64,000 nt of DNA from JACKHA01 sp041401985 (GCA_041401985.1 JAWKTE010000003.1:62001-126000); one strand, 5' to 3'; shown: positions 36,817 to 45,107, counted from the first letter of the stretch. Notes: generated from the letters alone by a model not told the origin. Numbers and translations are program-made.

Positions 36817-38025
36817 TCAAAACGGCTCCGGCCCGGGAAGGGCGCGGAGGAACGCGAGCAGGCGGGGCAGGTCCGGGTTGGCCGCGTCTCGGACATACGC
36901 GCCGGAGGCCGCGACGCCGATCGCGAGGCACTGGTCGATCGGCAGGTCGAGCGTCTGGGCGACGCCGAAGCCGGCGTTGAACGCGTCGCCCGCGCCGGTG
37001 GAGAGCCGGGGGGTGCGGGCGACGGGGCCGTCGAACCAGACGGGCGGCATCGGATTGCCTTGGTGATCGACCGACGCCGCGGCCGCGCCCTCGCGCGGGT
37101 GGACGACGACGGTGTCCAGCGAGGCTGCGCCGCGGATCGACAGGGCCAGTTCGGGGACCGTGCTCGTGGAGACGCCCAGCACGCGCGCGACGCGCTCGCC
37201 CTCGGCGAGGTTCAGGCCGAGCGTGACCGGCACGATCCGGTTCATCCGGGCCAGCAGGGCGAGCGCGCGCTTGAGGTCGGCGTCGCTGCGCTTGGCGGGA
37301 TCGGAGAGGTCGATGAAAAGCCGTCGGCGGCCGCCGGACGGCGGTGGGGGGAGCGTCGGGAGCACGTCGTCGATGAGGGCCGACCAGATCGACTCGACCC
37401 CGCCGCAGAGGGACCAGTTGACGATGCCGATGAGCGTTGCGTCGGCAACCGTCGCGCGGAGCGACTCAGCGCCGACGCCGGCGGAGATCGCGTCCCATGT
37501 GGCGGCTTGCACCTGGGCGGTCTGGTTGAGCATGATCTTGCCGTCGCCGAACTCGAGCGCGTCGGTGTGCCCGGGCGGAGCGATGGGCACGACGCGTCGG
37601 CAGCACGCGGCCAGCGGGTCGTAGATCGGGTGGAGGGTGTGCGGGTCGTCCGGGGAGCCGACGCAGCCGACGAAGGTGGTGGGAGGCCCGAGCGCGGCGA
37701 TGCCGGTGGCCAGAAGCGGGCCGTTGCCGCCGGGACGGGACTCGCGGCGGACGAGTTCGATGTTGGTCGAACGCCCGGCGGCGGCGCGGCAGCGGTCGGC
37801 GAACTCGGTGATGGTCGCGATGCGGTCGTAGTCGTCTACCGCCATGGAGCGCCGGGTTCGGACCGCGTCGTGGATGTCGTCAATGAAACCGTCGAAGCCG
37901 ACGAGGGCGTGGGTCGAGGCCAGGCGCGCGGCGCCGGCTTCGAGGGCGTCGGCGGCGCGCCGGGCGATGGCGGCGCGGTCGGGTGGGGAAACGGGGCGTT
38001 GGTCGTTGGGGCGTGGCGTGCTCAT
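36817..38025 (-). CDS. PfkB-family carbohydrate/nucleoside kinase
   Basis: A 402-aa sugar kinase of the ribokinase/PfkB family. The C-terminal signature TGAGDAFNAGF contains the catalytic Asp and anion hole; the N-terminal region has VGFDGFIDDIHDAV and later RPGGNGPLLATGIAALG, the gly-rich substrate lid of the family. The substrate is not clear. The long open frame that extends upstream to 39504 is antisense to rdgB and is not used; the ATG at 38025 is the first start in the intergenic region. It is divergent from the rdgB chimera with about 90 bp between. Confidence 0.85.
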   Translation of the reverse strand: MSTPRPNDQRPVSPPDRAAIARRAADALEAGAARLASTHALVGFDGFIDDIHDAVRTRRSMAVDDYDRIATITEFADRCRAAAGRSTNIELVRRESRPGGNGPLLATGIAALGPPTTFVGCVGSPDDPHTLHPIYDPLAACCRRVVPIAPPGHTDALEFGDGKIMLNQTAQVQAATWDAISAGVGAESLRATVADATLIGIVNWSLCGGVESIWSALIDDVLPTLPPPPSGGRRRLFIDLSDPAKRSDADLKRALALLARMNRIVPVTLGLNLAEGERVARVLGVSTSTVPELALSIRGAASLDTVVVHPREGAAAASVDHQGNPMPPVWFDGPVARTPRLSTGAGDAFNAGFGVAQTLDLPIDQCLAIGVAASGAYVRDAANPDLPRLLAFLRALPGPEPF

Positions 38026-38118
38026 GTTGCTCGTGATTGGCGGGGGAGAGTGCGATGCTGGTCGACGGGCGCGGGTATTGTCGGGCGGACGTGATCGGCG
38101 GAGGCGGTGGCTGTGTGG

Positions 38119-39564
38119 ATGGGGTTGGTTGGTTGGCTCGGCGAGACGGGCGTGGAGGTTGGCGTGGATCAGGAGCCTCGTGAGATTGTGATCGCCACCG
38201 GCAATCCGCACAAGGTGGAGGAGATGCGGGCGATCCTGGGATCGGCGGCGGCGTCGGCCGGTTTCGGGATTGTCGGCCTGAGGGACCTGGAGGCCCGCGG
38301 GCTCGGGCCGTTCGAGGAGCCGGAGGAGATCGGCGAGACATTCGAGCACAACGCGGCCATCAAGGCGCTGGCGTACGCCGAGCAGACCGGGCGGGTGTGC
38401 GTGGCCGACGATTCCGGGCTGGAGATCGACGCGCTGGACGGGGCGCCGGGGGTGATCTCGAGCCATTACTTCAACGATGGGCGGACCGACGGGGCCGCGG
38501 GCGGGATGGGGCGCGACGAGCGTGACCGGCGGAACAACGAGCGTGTGCTGCGGGAGTTGGCGGGGGTGGAGTGGGAAAGGAGAGCGGCGAGGTTTGTGTG
38601 TGTGATGGTGGTGGCGAGGGGTGCCCGATCGCGGAATCAACTGGGGTTGCGGGCGTTCCGCCCCGCGCCATCTCCGACAAGAGGGGGCGGGGCTTTCCAG
38701 CCCCGCCCGGCGTCCGCTCGCGGGGACTCGCCCGAGACGCCGGCACCCACGCATCGCGTCCGCCGGCCGCCGCACTTCGAGATCCCCGGCGGAACCTACT
38801 TCCTGACGTTCCGTCTGGCGGCGGGCGAACTCTCCGCGAGCGAGCGCGACATCGTGCTCGACGCCTGTCGCCACTGGCATGGCGAGCGAGCCTGGATCCA
38901 CGCGGCGGTGGTGATGCCGGACCACGTGCACCTCATCCTGCGCACGCGGCGGCAGACGGACGGGACGTGGCCGACGCTCGCGTCGCTGATGCAGAGCATC
39001 AAGGGATACTCGGCCCATGAGGTGAACCTGTCGCGCGGCGTAGCGGGGACGCTGTGGCAGGCGGGATACCACGATTACCTCTTGTGGAGCCGCTCGCACA
39101 TCGAGCAGAAGTTGGCGGATGTGCAGATGAACCCTGTTCGGGCGGGCCTTTGTCGGAAGCCCGGTGAGTATCGGCACCTGTGGTTGCAGGCCGCTCCGGG
39201 AGTCGGGCTGGAAAGCCCGACCCCCTCCGCTGGGGGCGCGGCCGGTCGGGGAGAGCAGAGGCGTGCCCCGATCGAGATGGAGGCTGGACAGACGGAAGCA
39301 GGCAGCAGGTCGGGCGTGCTCGCGATGGTCCGCGGCACGTTCGAAGGCCGAATCGGTTTCCATGCTGGGCAGACGGATCGAGCGGCGTTGGTTGTGCCCC
39401 GCGGCACGAACGGTTTCGGCTACGACCCGCTGTTCCTGGTCGAATCGGGGTTCGAGCGGACCAGCGCGGAGATGGAGGCGGCGGAGAAGAACATGGTCAG
39501 CCATCGGGCCCGGGCCGGGGAGCAGTTGGCGGCGTGGCTCCGCGAGGGTGGGTTAGACGGGTAG
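38119..39564 (+). CDS. rdgB: RdgB (XTP/dITP diphosphatase) with an in-frame REP-associated tyrosine transposase inserted
   Basis: One 481-aa reading frame. Residues about 20-167 are the N-terminal half of RdgB/HAM1 (ATGNPHKVEEMRAIL; ADDSGLEIDALDGAPG; ARFVCVMVVA). Residues about 220-356 are a complete RAYT (Y1, HUH-type) transposase: IPGGTYFLTFRL, PDHVHLIL with the HxH pair, Tyr297 in SIKGYSAHEVN, LWQAGYHDYLL, MNPVRAGL. Residues about 399-481 are the C-terminal half of RdgB (VRGTFEGRIG; PRGTNGFGYDPLF; SHRARA). In ordinary RdgB the two halves join at a surface beta-hairpin turn. Two inverted palindromes (38685-38708 and 39202-39221) flank the transposase part. RdgB removes non-canonical purine nucleotides; whether the chimera still does so is unknown. 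The start is uncertain: GGAGG at 38100-38104 serves GTG 38113 or ATG 38119, and GTG 38164 is also possible. Confidence 0.88.
   Translation: MGLVGWLGETGVEVGVDQEPREIVIATGNPHKVEEMRAILGSAAASAGFGIVGLRDLEARGLGPFEEPEEIGETFEHNAAIKALAYAEQTGRVCVADDSGLEIDALDGAPGVISSHYFNDGRTDGAAGGMGRDERDRRNNERVLRELAGVEWERRAARFVCVMVVARGARSRNQLGLRAFRPAPSPTRGGGAFQPRPASARGDSPETPAPTHRVRRPPHFEIPGGTYFLTFRLAAGELSASERDIVLDACRHWHGERAWIHAAVVMPDHVHLILRTRRQTDGTWPTLASLMQSIKGYSAHEVNLSRGVAGTLWQAGYHDYLLWSRSHIEQKLADVQMNPVRAGLCRKPGEYRHLWLQAAPGVGLESPTPSAGGAAGRGEQRRAPIEMEAGQTEAGSRSGVLAMVRGTFEGRIGFHAGQTDRAALVVPRGTNGFGYDPLFLVESGFERTSAEMEAAEKNMVSHRARAGEQLAAWLREGGLDG
38685..38708 (+). repeat. REP palindrome, left flank of the RAYT
   Basis: A perfect 10-bp stem GGGCGGGGCT (38685-38694), loop TTCC, partner 38699-38708. 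It is preceded by AAGAGG. It is translated within the rdgB frame. Confidence 0.9.
39202..39221 (-). repeat. REP palindrome, right flank of the RAYT, inverted
   Basis: An 8-bp perfect stem GTCGGGCT (39202-39209), loop GGAA, partner 39214-39221, followed by CCCCTC. The reverse complement, GAGGGGGTCGGGCTTTCC, matches the left copy GAGGGGGCGGGGCTTTCC, so the two face each other. Confidence 0.9.
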
Positions 39565-40350
39565 CAGCGGCGTGATCAGGCCGGTCGCCGAATCGAACAC
39601 GGGCACGACCGGCAGCGTGTCGGGAGTGGCGCAGAACGCGACATCGGCGTCGAGCGAGAGGCGGAGGAGGTTGCGCCCGCCGCGCGAGTCGCGCATCGCG
39701 GCGTGGAGGGACTCGGGCGTTGCCGAGGCCTCCCGCCAGGCGCGGAGGCACAGTCGGGCCGAGTCGTCCTGCGTCAGCGCTCGCCCCGCGGCCAGCAGGC
39801 GATCCACGAACGCCCCGGCCGGCAGGCAGTCGTCCAGCGAGACCTCGTCGCGCGTGCCGGCGCAAAGAACGTGCACGGGCCGCGGGTCGTCGGCGACGGC
39901 CGCGACGACGGCGGACAGGTTTGCGAGCGAGGCGACGAGAACTCGGGCGGCGAGCGACGCGTGCAGCAGGGCCGCGGTCCCGTTGGTGGTTGTGAAAATC
40001 ACGTCGCGTCCACTGCAGCGTTCCGGGGTGTAGCGCATGGGCGAGTTGTCGAGGTCGAAGCCCTCGATGCGCGTGCCGCCGCGCTCGCCGCCGAGCAGCG
40101 GTGGGGGGTGCGAGGGATCGGCCTGGGACTTGGCAAGGAGTGCGTCCTCGACGGTGAGCGTCGGGCGGACGGCGCGGGCGCCGGCGTGGAGGGCGGCGGC
40201 GATGGTGACGCTGGCCCGGAGGTTGTCGATCACGAGCACGACCGCGCCCGCCAGGGCCGCGGGTTCGACCGAGCGCGGGAGCATGTGAACGCTCAGCGGG
40301 CGGGCGACGCGGGCGAACTCGGGGGGCGGGGCCAGGTCGGGTGCGGGCAT
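39553..40350 (-). CDS. ComB-like 2-phosphosulfolactate phosphatase
   Basis: A 265-aa protein of the ComB family, which dephosphorylates 2-phosphosulfolactate to sulfolactate in coenzyme M or sulfonate metabolism. Family marks: VLVIDNLRASVTIAAAL, GGERGGTRIEGFDLDNSP, FTTTNGTAALLHA, VLCAGTRDEVSLDD. No other sulfolactate or coenzyme M gene is visible, so the physiological role is open; ComB homologues are widespread in bacteria. The ATG at 40350 has CATGAT 6 nt upstream with TTGAAT 16 bp before it and no ribosome site. Its last 12 bp overlap the end of the rdgB chimera. Confidence 0.85.
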   Translation of the reverse strand: MPAPDLAPPPEFARVARPLSVHMLPRSVEPAALAGAVVLVIDNLRASVTIAAALHAGARAVRPTLTVEDALLAKSQADPSHPPPLLGGERGGTRIEGFDLDNSPMRYTPERCSGRDVIFTTTNGTAALLHASLAARVLVASLANLSAVVAAVADDPRPVHVLCAGTRDEVSLDDCLPAGAFVDRLLAAGRALTQDDSARLCLRAWREASATPESLHAAMRDSRGGRNLLRLSLDADVAFCATPDTLPVVPVFDSATGLITPLLPV

Positions 40351-40384
40351 GGGCAGATCATGCGGGGCGGCGTCGGGGATTCAA
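40351..40384 (-). promoter_or_regulatory. Leaderless promoter with -35 (TTGAAT-N16-CATGAT)
   Basis: On the minus strand TTGAAT (40384-40379), a 16-bp spacer, CATGAT (40362-40357), 6 nt, then the ATG at 40350. This is the best supported of the leaderless candidates because both promoter boxes are present. Confidence 0.6.
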
Positions 40385-40462
40385 GCGGGCGGGGCGGTAC
40401 GAGCAGGAATTGGCGCGCGCCGGTGCGACATGCTCCGCTTCTGTTGCAGGTACGGCGGCGAA

Positions 40463-40482
40463 GCGGGGCTGGAAAGCCCCGC
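40463..40482 (-). repeat. Third REP palindrome of the RAYT family
   Basis: Stem GCGGGGCT (40463-40470), loop GGAA, partner 40475-40482, then CCCCCTCTGTCGG. The reverse complement GAGGGGGCGGGGCTTTCC is identical in its first 18 bases to the left flank of the RAYT. It lies in the gap between comB-like and pabB genes. Confidence 0.9.
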
Positions 40483-40597
40483 CCCCTCTGTCGGGAGAGG
40501 CCTCTGCGTGCGTTGGCATCGGGGGAGGATGATGGGGAAGGCATCAAGGCAGGAGGCATCGAGGCATCGAGCGGAGCCTCTTGGGCCATCAAGCGGG

Positions 40598-42187
40598 TCA
40601 CGAGCGCGACGGGTCGGGAGTTGTCGTGGTCGACACGCCGATCGCCGGGGCGTCGGACGCCAGCCCCCGCAAGACGCCGGCTTTGTGCATCGTCTCGTCC
40701 CACTCGCGGCCGGGGTCCGAGTCGGCGACGATGCCGGCCCCGACGCTGCACGACAGCAGCCCGTCGTCTCCGGGAGCCCGCTCGGCCAGGGCGGTGCGGA
40801 TCGCGACGTTGAGCGAGAGCCGCCCGTCGTCGCCGAGGTAGCCGATGCAGCCGCAGTACGGGCCGCGCGGGCGGCGTTCGAGCGACTCGATGATCTGCAT
40901 CGCGCGGATCTTGGGCGCGCCGCTGACCGATCCAGGCGGGAACACGGCGCGGAGCAGGTCGAGCAGGGTGATGCCATCGCGGAGCGTGGCCGAGACGGTC
41001 GCGACGCCCTGCCATACGCCGGGCCTGTCGGCGGGCCTTTCGGCGTCGGCGCCGGCGTGGGGCTCGATGGCGCGGCGCTGGTCGACGCGCACCGACCCGG
41101 TCGCGCCGATCCGCCCGAGGTCGTTGCGCATGAGATCGACGATCATGTCGAGTTCGGCGCGGTCCTTGGCGGAGCGTTCCAGGGCGGCGGGGTCGAGATC
41201 GCCGCGGAGGGTGCCCTTCATGGGGCGTGTAATGAGGCGGCGGGGCTGGTTCGAGCGGACGGGGTCGAGTTCGAGGAAGAGTTCGGGGCTGGCCGAGCAG
41301 ACGGCCCGCGCGAACCCGTCGGGGTCGGTGTGCTCGATGTGCGCGCCGTACCAAGGCTGCGCGGACTCGAACAGCGCGGCCGACAAGCGGCGGGGGCTGG
41401 TGGACAGGCGTGTGTCGATGGTGTGGGCAAGGTTGACCTGATACGCGTCGCCGGCGCGGATGTGCTCGATGGCGCGGGCGACGATGGCCTCGTAGCGCTC
41501 GCGCGGCGACACAACCAGGGCATGGCGGAGCGGCGGCACGCTCGCACGCCGACGCGGGCGGGGCGGGGCCTGGCCCGGATCGCCGACCACGCCCCAACGC
41601 CCGGTCGTGTTGTCATGGACGTACGCGCCCTCGACGCGGTGCCAGACCATCAGCGGCCAGTCGGAGCGCCGGCTCGGCTCGAGCGCGGGCTCAAGGACCG
41701 CGCCGAGGTTGTACGAGAAATAGCCGATCCAGCCCGAGACCAGCGGCGGGGCGTCGTCGCCCGTGCCGCCCAGCCAGCCGGCGCCGGGCCCGAGGCCCCG
41801 GAAAGACGGCTCGAGGAGTGCAAGATCGCTCTCGACACGGGCCAGGTCGGCCAGCGCGGGCGTGACGATCGAGCGGGTCGGGCGGGCGAGGATCGACCAG
41901 CGAGATCGGGGCGAGCCGGTCGCACCCGAGACGAGGGCGGCCAGGGGCTCGTCTTCGGGCCAGGCGTCGATGACGCGGGCGGGGCTGAGGCCGCGCGGGA
42001 TGGGGTCGGGTGCGTGCGTGGCGGTTGTTCTCGCGGATTGAACGGCGGAGGCGCTGGACCAGCCGGGTGCGGGGCCGGGTGTTCGGATCGATCGTACGCG
42101 GGCGTGGTGTTTCCTCGCGAGGGCCGCGCTTCTACACTTGGTTCCCCCGACGCGCCCGCGCCGGGCGGCGGCGGCGGGAGCGTACAC
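40598..42187 (-). CDS. pabB: Aminodeoxychorismate synthase component I (PabB-like)
   Basis: A chorismate-using enzyme of the TrpE/PabB family making 4-amino-4-deoxychorismate for folate. The motif TRPMKGTLRGD has the Lys diagnostic of PabB (TrpE has Ala), and ELDMIVDLMRNDLGRI, PPGSVSGAPKIRAMQ and CSVGAGIVADSDPGREW complete the active site. The N-terminal conserved part begins near 41975, yet the frame has no ATG, GTG or TTG between there and a GTG at 42187. That GTG is given here as the outer limit; the true start may be a rare codon or hidden by a small frameshift. It is divergent from ppdK. Confidence 0.85.
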   Translation of the reverse strand: MYAPAAAARRGRVGGTKCRSAALARKHHARVRSIRTPGPAPGWSSASAVQSARTTATHAPDPIPRGLSPARVIDAWPEDEPLAALVSGATGSPRSRWSILARPTRSIVTPALADLARVESDLALLEPSFRGLGPGAGWLGGTGDDAPPLVSGWIGYFSYNLGAVLEPALEPSRRSDWPLMVWHRVEGAYVHDNTTGRWGVVGDPGQAPPRPRRRASVPPLRHALVVSPRERYEAIVARAIEHIRAGDAYQVNLAHTIDTRLSTSPRRLSAALFESAQPWYGAHIEHTDPDGFARAVCSASPELFLELDPVRSNQPRRLITRPMKGTLRGDLDPAALERSAKDRAELDMIVDLMRNDLGRIGATGSVRVDQRRAIEPHAGADAERPADRPGVWQGVATVSATLRDGITLLDLLRAVFPPGSVSGAPKIRAMQIIESLERRPRGPYCGCIGYLGDDGRLSLNVAIRTALAERAPGDDGLLSCSVGAGIVADSDPGREWDETMHKAGVLRGLASDAPAIGVSTTTTPDPSRS

Positions 42188-42293
42188 AACCCAAGCGCCG
42201 AACGAACACGGGACTCGGTCCCGGGCGATGTCCGACCCGCTCTGGGTTGGTGTGGACGAGCCCGGGCACACATCGGAAACGGACACCCACGCG

Positions 42294-45107
42294 ATGGCCA
42301 AGAGCAGCAGCGGCACGAAGCGTCCCACGGCGACCCGGTCGGCCAAGAAGCACACCTCCGCGGTGGCCGAGCCGCCCAAGAACAAGACCGCCAAGAAGAC
42401 CGCCAAGAAAGCCGGCCCCAAGAAGCCGGCCTCGCGCGTCGCGGGCGGGCCGCCCGATACCGACCAGTTCGTGTTCTACTTCGGCCGCAGGAAGTGCGAG
42501 GGCAAGGCGTCGTGGAAGGCGCTGCTGGGCGGCAAGGGCGCGAACCTGGCGGACATGACATCGATCGGCCTGCCGGTCCCGCCCGGGTTCACGATCACGA
42601 CCAACGCGTGCGCGAAGTACTACGAACTCAAGCAGCGCCTGCCCGTGAACTTCATGAACGAGGTCCACAAGAACGTCGCGCTGCTCGAGAAGGAACTGGG
42701 CAAGACCTTCGGCGATGTGGACAACCCGCTGCTGGTGTCGGTGCGGTCCGGGGCCGCGGTCTCGATGCCCGGCATGATGGACACCATCCTGAACCTGGGC
42801 CTGACCGACGCGGCGGTGGAGGGGCTGGCCCAGTCGACGGGCAACCGGCGATTCGCCTACGACGCGTACCGGCGCCTGATCAACATGTTCGGCGACGTGG
42901 TCATGGGAGTGTCGCACGAGCACTTCGAGCACGCGTTCGACGAACTCAAGCGCAAGCACCGCGTCGAGCTCGACACGGACGTCTCCGAGGACGGGCTGGT
43001 CGAACTGTGCGACCGGTACAAGGAGGTCTACCGCCACAAGGTCGGCGAGGACTTTCCGCAGAACCCGTTCAAGCAGCTCGAACTGGCGATCGAGGCCGTG
43101 TTCAAGTCGTGGATGCACGACAAGGCCATCTCCTACCGCCGCATCGAGGGCATCACGGGCCTGAACGGCACCGCGGTGAACGTGCAGTCCATGGTCTACG
43201 GCAACATGGGCGACGACTCCGGCACGGGCGTGGCCTTCACCCGCAACCCGTCCACCGGCGACAACACGTTCTACGGCGAGTTCCTGGTCAACGCCCAGGG
43301 CGAGGACGTCGTGGCCGGCATCCGCACGCCCCAGCCGGTCGACCAGATGCCCAAGTGGAACAAGAAGGTGCACGCCGAACTGCTCAAGATCAAGGGCATC
43401 CTCGAGAAGCACTACCGCGAGATGCAGGACATCGAGTTCACGATCGAGCGCGGCACCCTCTTCATGCTCCAGACCCGCACGGGCAAGCGCACCGGGGCCG
43501 CGGCGGTCAAGGTCGCCTGCGACATGGTCAAGGAGAAACTGATCACCGAGGAGGAGGCGTTGCTGCGCATCCCCGCGGGCGACCTCACGCAGCTGCTGCT
43601 GCCCTCGTTCGACCCGACCAAGAAGAAACTCGCGGTCGTGCTGGCAAAGGGCCTGCCCGCCTCGCCGGGCGCGGCGGTCGGCAAACCGGCGTTCACCGCC
43701 GATGAGGCCGTCGAGCGCCACCGCGCGGGCGAGAAGGTGATCCTGGTCCGCAAGGAGACCAGCCCCGAGGACGTGGAGGGCATGCACCACGCCGCGGGCA
43801 TCCTCACATCCACGGGCGGCATGACGAGCCACGCGGCGGTGGTGGCCCGCGGGTGGGGCAAGTGCTGCGTCGCGGGTGCAGGCGAGATCCACATCGACCC
43901 GAAGGCCGGCGAGTTCACCGTCAAGGGGCGCTCGTTCGGTCGCCAGGACACGATCTCGATCGACGGGGCGACCGGCGAGGTGATCGAGGGCTCGCTGGCG
44001 ACGGTCGAGCCGGAACTCTCGGGCGACTTCGCCAAGATCATGCGCTGGGCCGACAAGCACCGCACGCTGCGGGTGCGGACCAACGCCGACACGCCCAAGG
44101 ACGCGACGCGGGCCCGCGAGTTCGGGGCCGAGGGCATCGGCCTGACGCGGACCGAGCACATGTTCTTCGAGGGCGACCGCATCACGTCGATGCGTGAGAT
44201 GATCCTGGCCGAGACCAAGGCGGAGCGTGAGGCGGCCCTGGCCAAACTCCTGCCCTACCAGCGCGAGGACTTCATCGGGCTGTTCCGGGCGATGGACGGG
44301 CTGCCGGTGACCATCCGCCTGCTGGACCCGCCGCTGCACGAGTTCCTGCCGCACGACGACGAGAACCAGAAGGAAGTCGCCGACGTGCTGCGGGTGCCGG
44401 TGGCCAAGGTGCGCAAGCGCGTGTCGATGCTGCACGAGGCCAACCCGATGCTGGGCCACCGCGGCTGCCGCCTGTCGCTGACGTACCCCGAGATCCTGGA
44501 GATGCAGGTGCGGGCCATCGTCGAGGCGGCCATCGAGTGCCAGCGCGAGGGCCGACGCCCGATCGTGGAGATCATGCACCCGCTGGTGGGCACGCGGAAG
44601 GAACTCGCGCTGCTGCGCGAGGCGACCCAGGCCGTGATCGACCAGGTCAAGGCCGAGGAGGAGTTCACCAAGAAGCTCGACATCAAGATCGGCACGATGA
44701 TCGAGATCCCGCGGGCCGCGGTCACGGCCGACGAGATCGCCGAGGTGGCCGACTTCTTCTCCTTCGGCACCAACGACCTGACGCAGCTGACCTTCGGCTA
44801 CTCGCGCGACGATGCGGGCACGTTCCTGCCGCACTACATCGACCACGACGTGCTCGAGGCCGACCCGTTCCAGACGCTGGACCAGGGCGGCGTCGGGCAA
44901 CTGGTGCGGATGGGCCTGGAGCGCGGGCGCGGGACGAAGGCCGACCTCAAGGTCGGCATCTGCGGCGAGCACGGCGGCGACCCCAAGAGCGTCCACTTCT
45001 GCCACGCCATCGGCATGGACTACGTCTCCTGCTCGCCCTTCCGCGTGCCGATCGCCCGCCTCGCGGCGGCGCAGGCCGCGCTCAAGGCGGCCAAGAAGGG
45101 CAAGTAG
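42294..45107 (+). CDS. ppdK: Pyruvate, phosphate dikinase with Lys-rich N-terminal tail
   Basis: A 937-aa enzyme interconverting pyruvate + ATP + Pi and phosphoenolpyruvate + AMP + PPi. The order is ATP-grasp domain (ALLGGKGANLADMTSIGLPVPPG; GAAVSMPGMMDTILNLG), phosphohistidine domain (GGMTSHAAVVARG with the carrier His) and PEP/pyruvate barrel (LTRTEHMFFEGDR; MLGHRGCRL; SFGTNDLTQLTFGYSRDD; GICGEHGGDP). All domains are complete. The first 55 residues are unusual: Lys/Ala/Pro-rich (KNKTAKKTAKKAGPKKPA), like histone H1 tails, and are not part of typical PPDK. An upstream ATG at 42228 would lengthen it by 22 residues. No clear ribosome site decides. Confidence 0.95.
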   Translation: MAKSSSGTKRPTATRSAKKHTSAVAEPPKNKTAKKTAKKAGPKKPASRVAGGPPDTDQFVFYFGRRKCEGKASWKALLGGKGANLADMTSIGLPVPPGFTITTNACAKYYELKQRLPVNFMNEVHKNVALLEKELGKTFGDVDNPLLVSVRSGAAVSMPGMMDTILNLGLTDAAVEGLAQSTGNRRFAYDAYRRLINMFGDVVMGVSHEHFEHAFDELKRKHRVELDTDVSEDGLVELCDRYKEVYRHKVGEDFPQNPFKQLELAIEAVFKSWMHDKAISYRRIEGITGLNGTAVNVQSMVYGNMGDDSGTGVAFTRNPSTGDNTFYGEFLVNAQGEDVVAGIRTPQPVDQMPKWNKKVHAELLKIKGILEKHYREMQDIEFTIERGTLFMLQTRTGKRTGAAAVKVACDMVKEKLITEEEALLRIPAGDLTQLLLPSFDPTKKKLAVVLAKGLPASPGAAVGKPAFTADEAVERHRAGEKVILVRKETSPEDVEGMHHAAGILTSTGGMTSHAAVVARGWGKCCVAGAGEIHIDPKAGEFTVKGRSFGRQDTISIDGATGEVIEGSLATVEPELSGDFAKIMRWADKHRTLRVRTNADTPKDATRAREFGAEGIGLTRTEHMFFEGDRITSMREMILAETKAEREAALAKLLPYQREDFIGLFRAMDGLPVTIRLLDPPLHEFLPHDDENQKEVADVLRVPVAKVRKRVSMLHEANPMLGHRGCRLSLTYPEILEMQVRAIVEAAIECQREGRRPIVEIMHPLVGTRKELALLREATQAVIDQVKAEEEFTKKLDIKIGTMIEIPRAAVTADEIAEVADFFSFGTNDLTQLTFGYSRDDAGTFLPHYIDHDVLEADPFQTLDQGGVGQLVRMGLERGRGTKADLKVGICGEHGGDPKSVHFCHAIGMDYVSCSPFRVPIARLAAAQAALKAAKKGK

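Noticed and set aside
36817..39504. An 895-codon open frame on the minus strand running from the PfkB kinase across rdgB
   Set aside because: Only the part below 38025 is a kinase; the upstream part is Pro/Arg/His-rich and antisense to rdgB, whose motifs are clear.
40598..42421. pabB starting at an ATG at 42421
   Set aside because: This would overlap the ppdK start region by over 120 bp, and the added residues read as antisense of ppdK.
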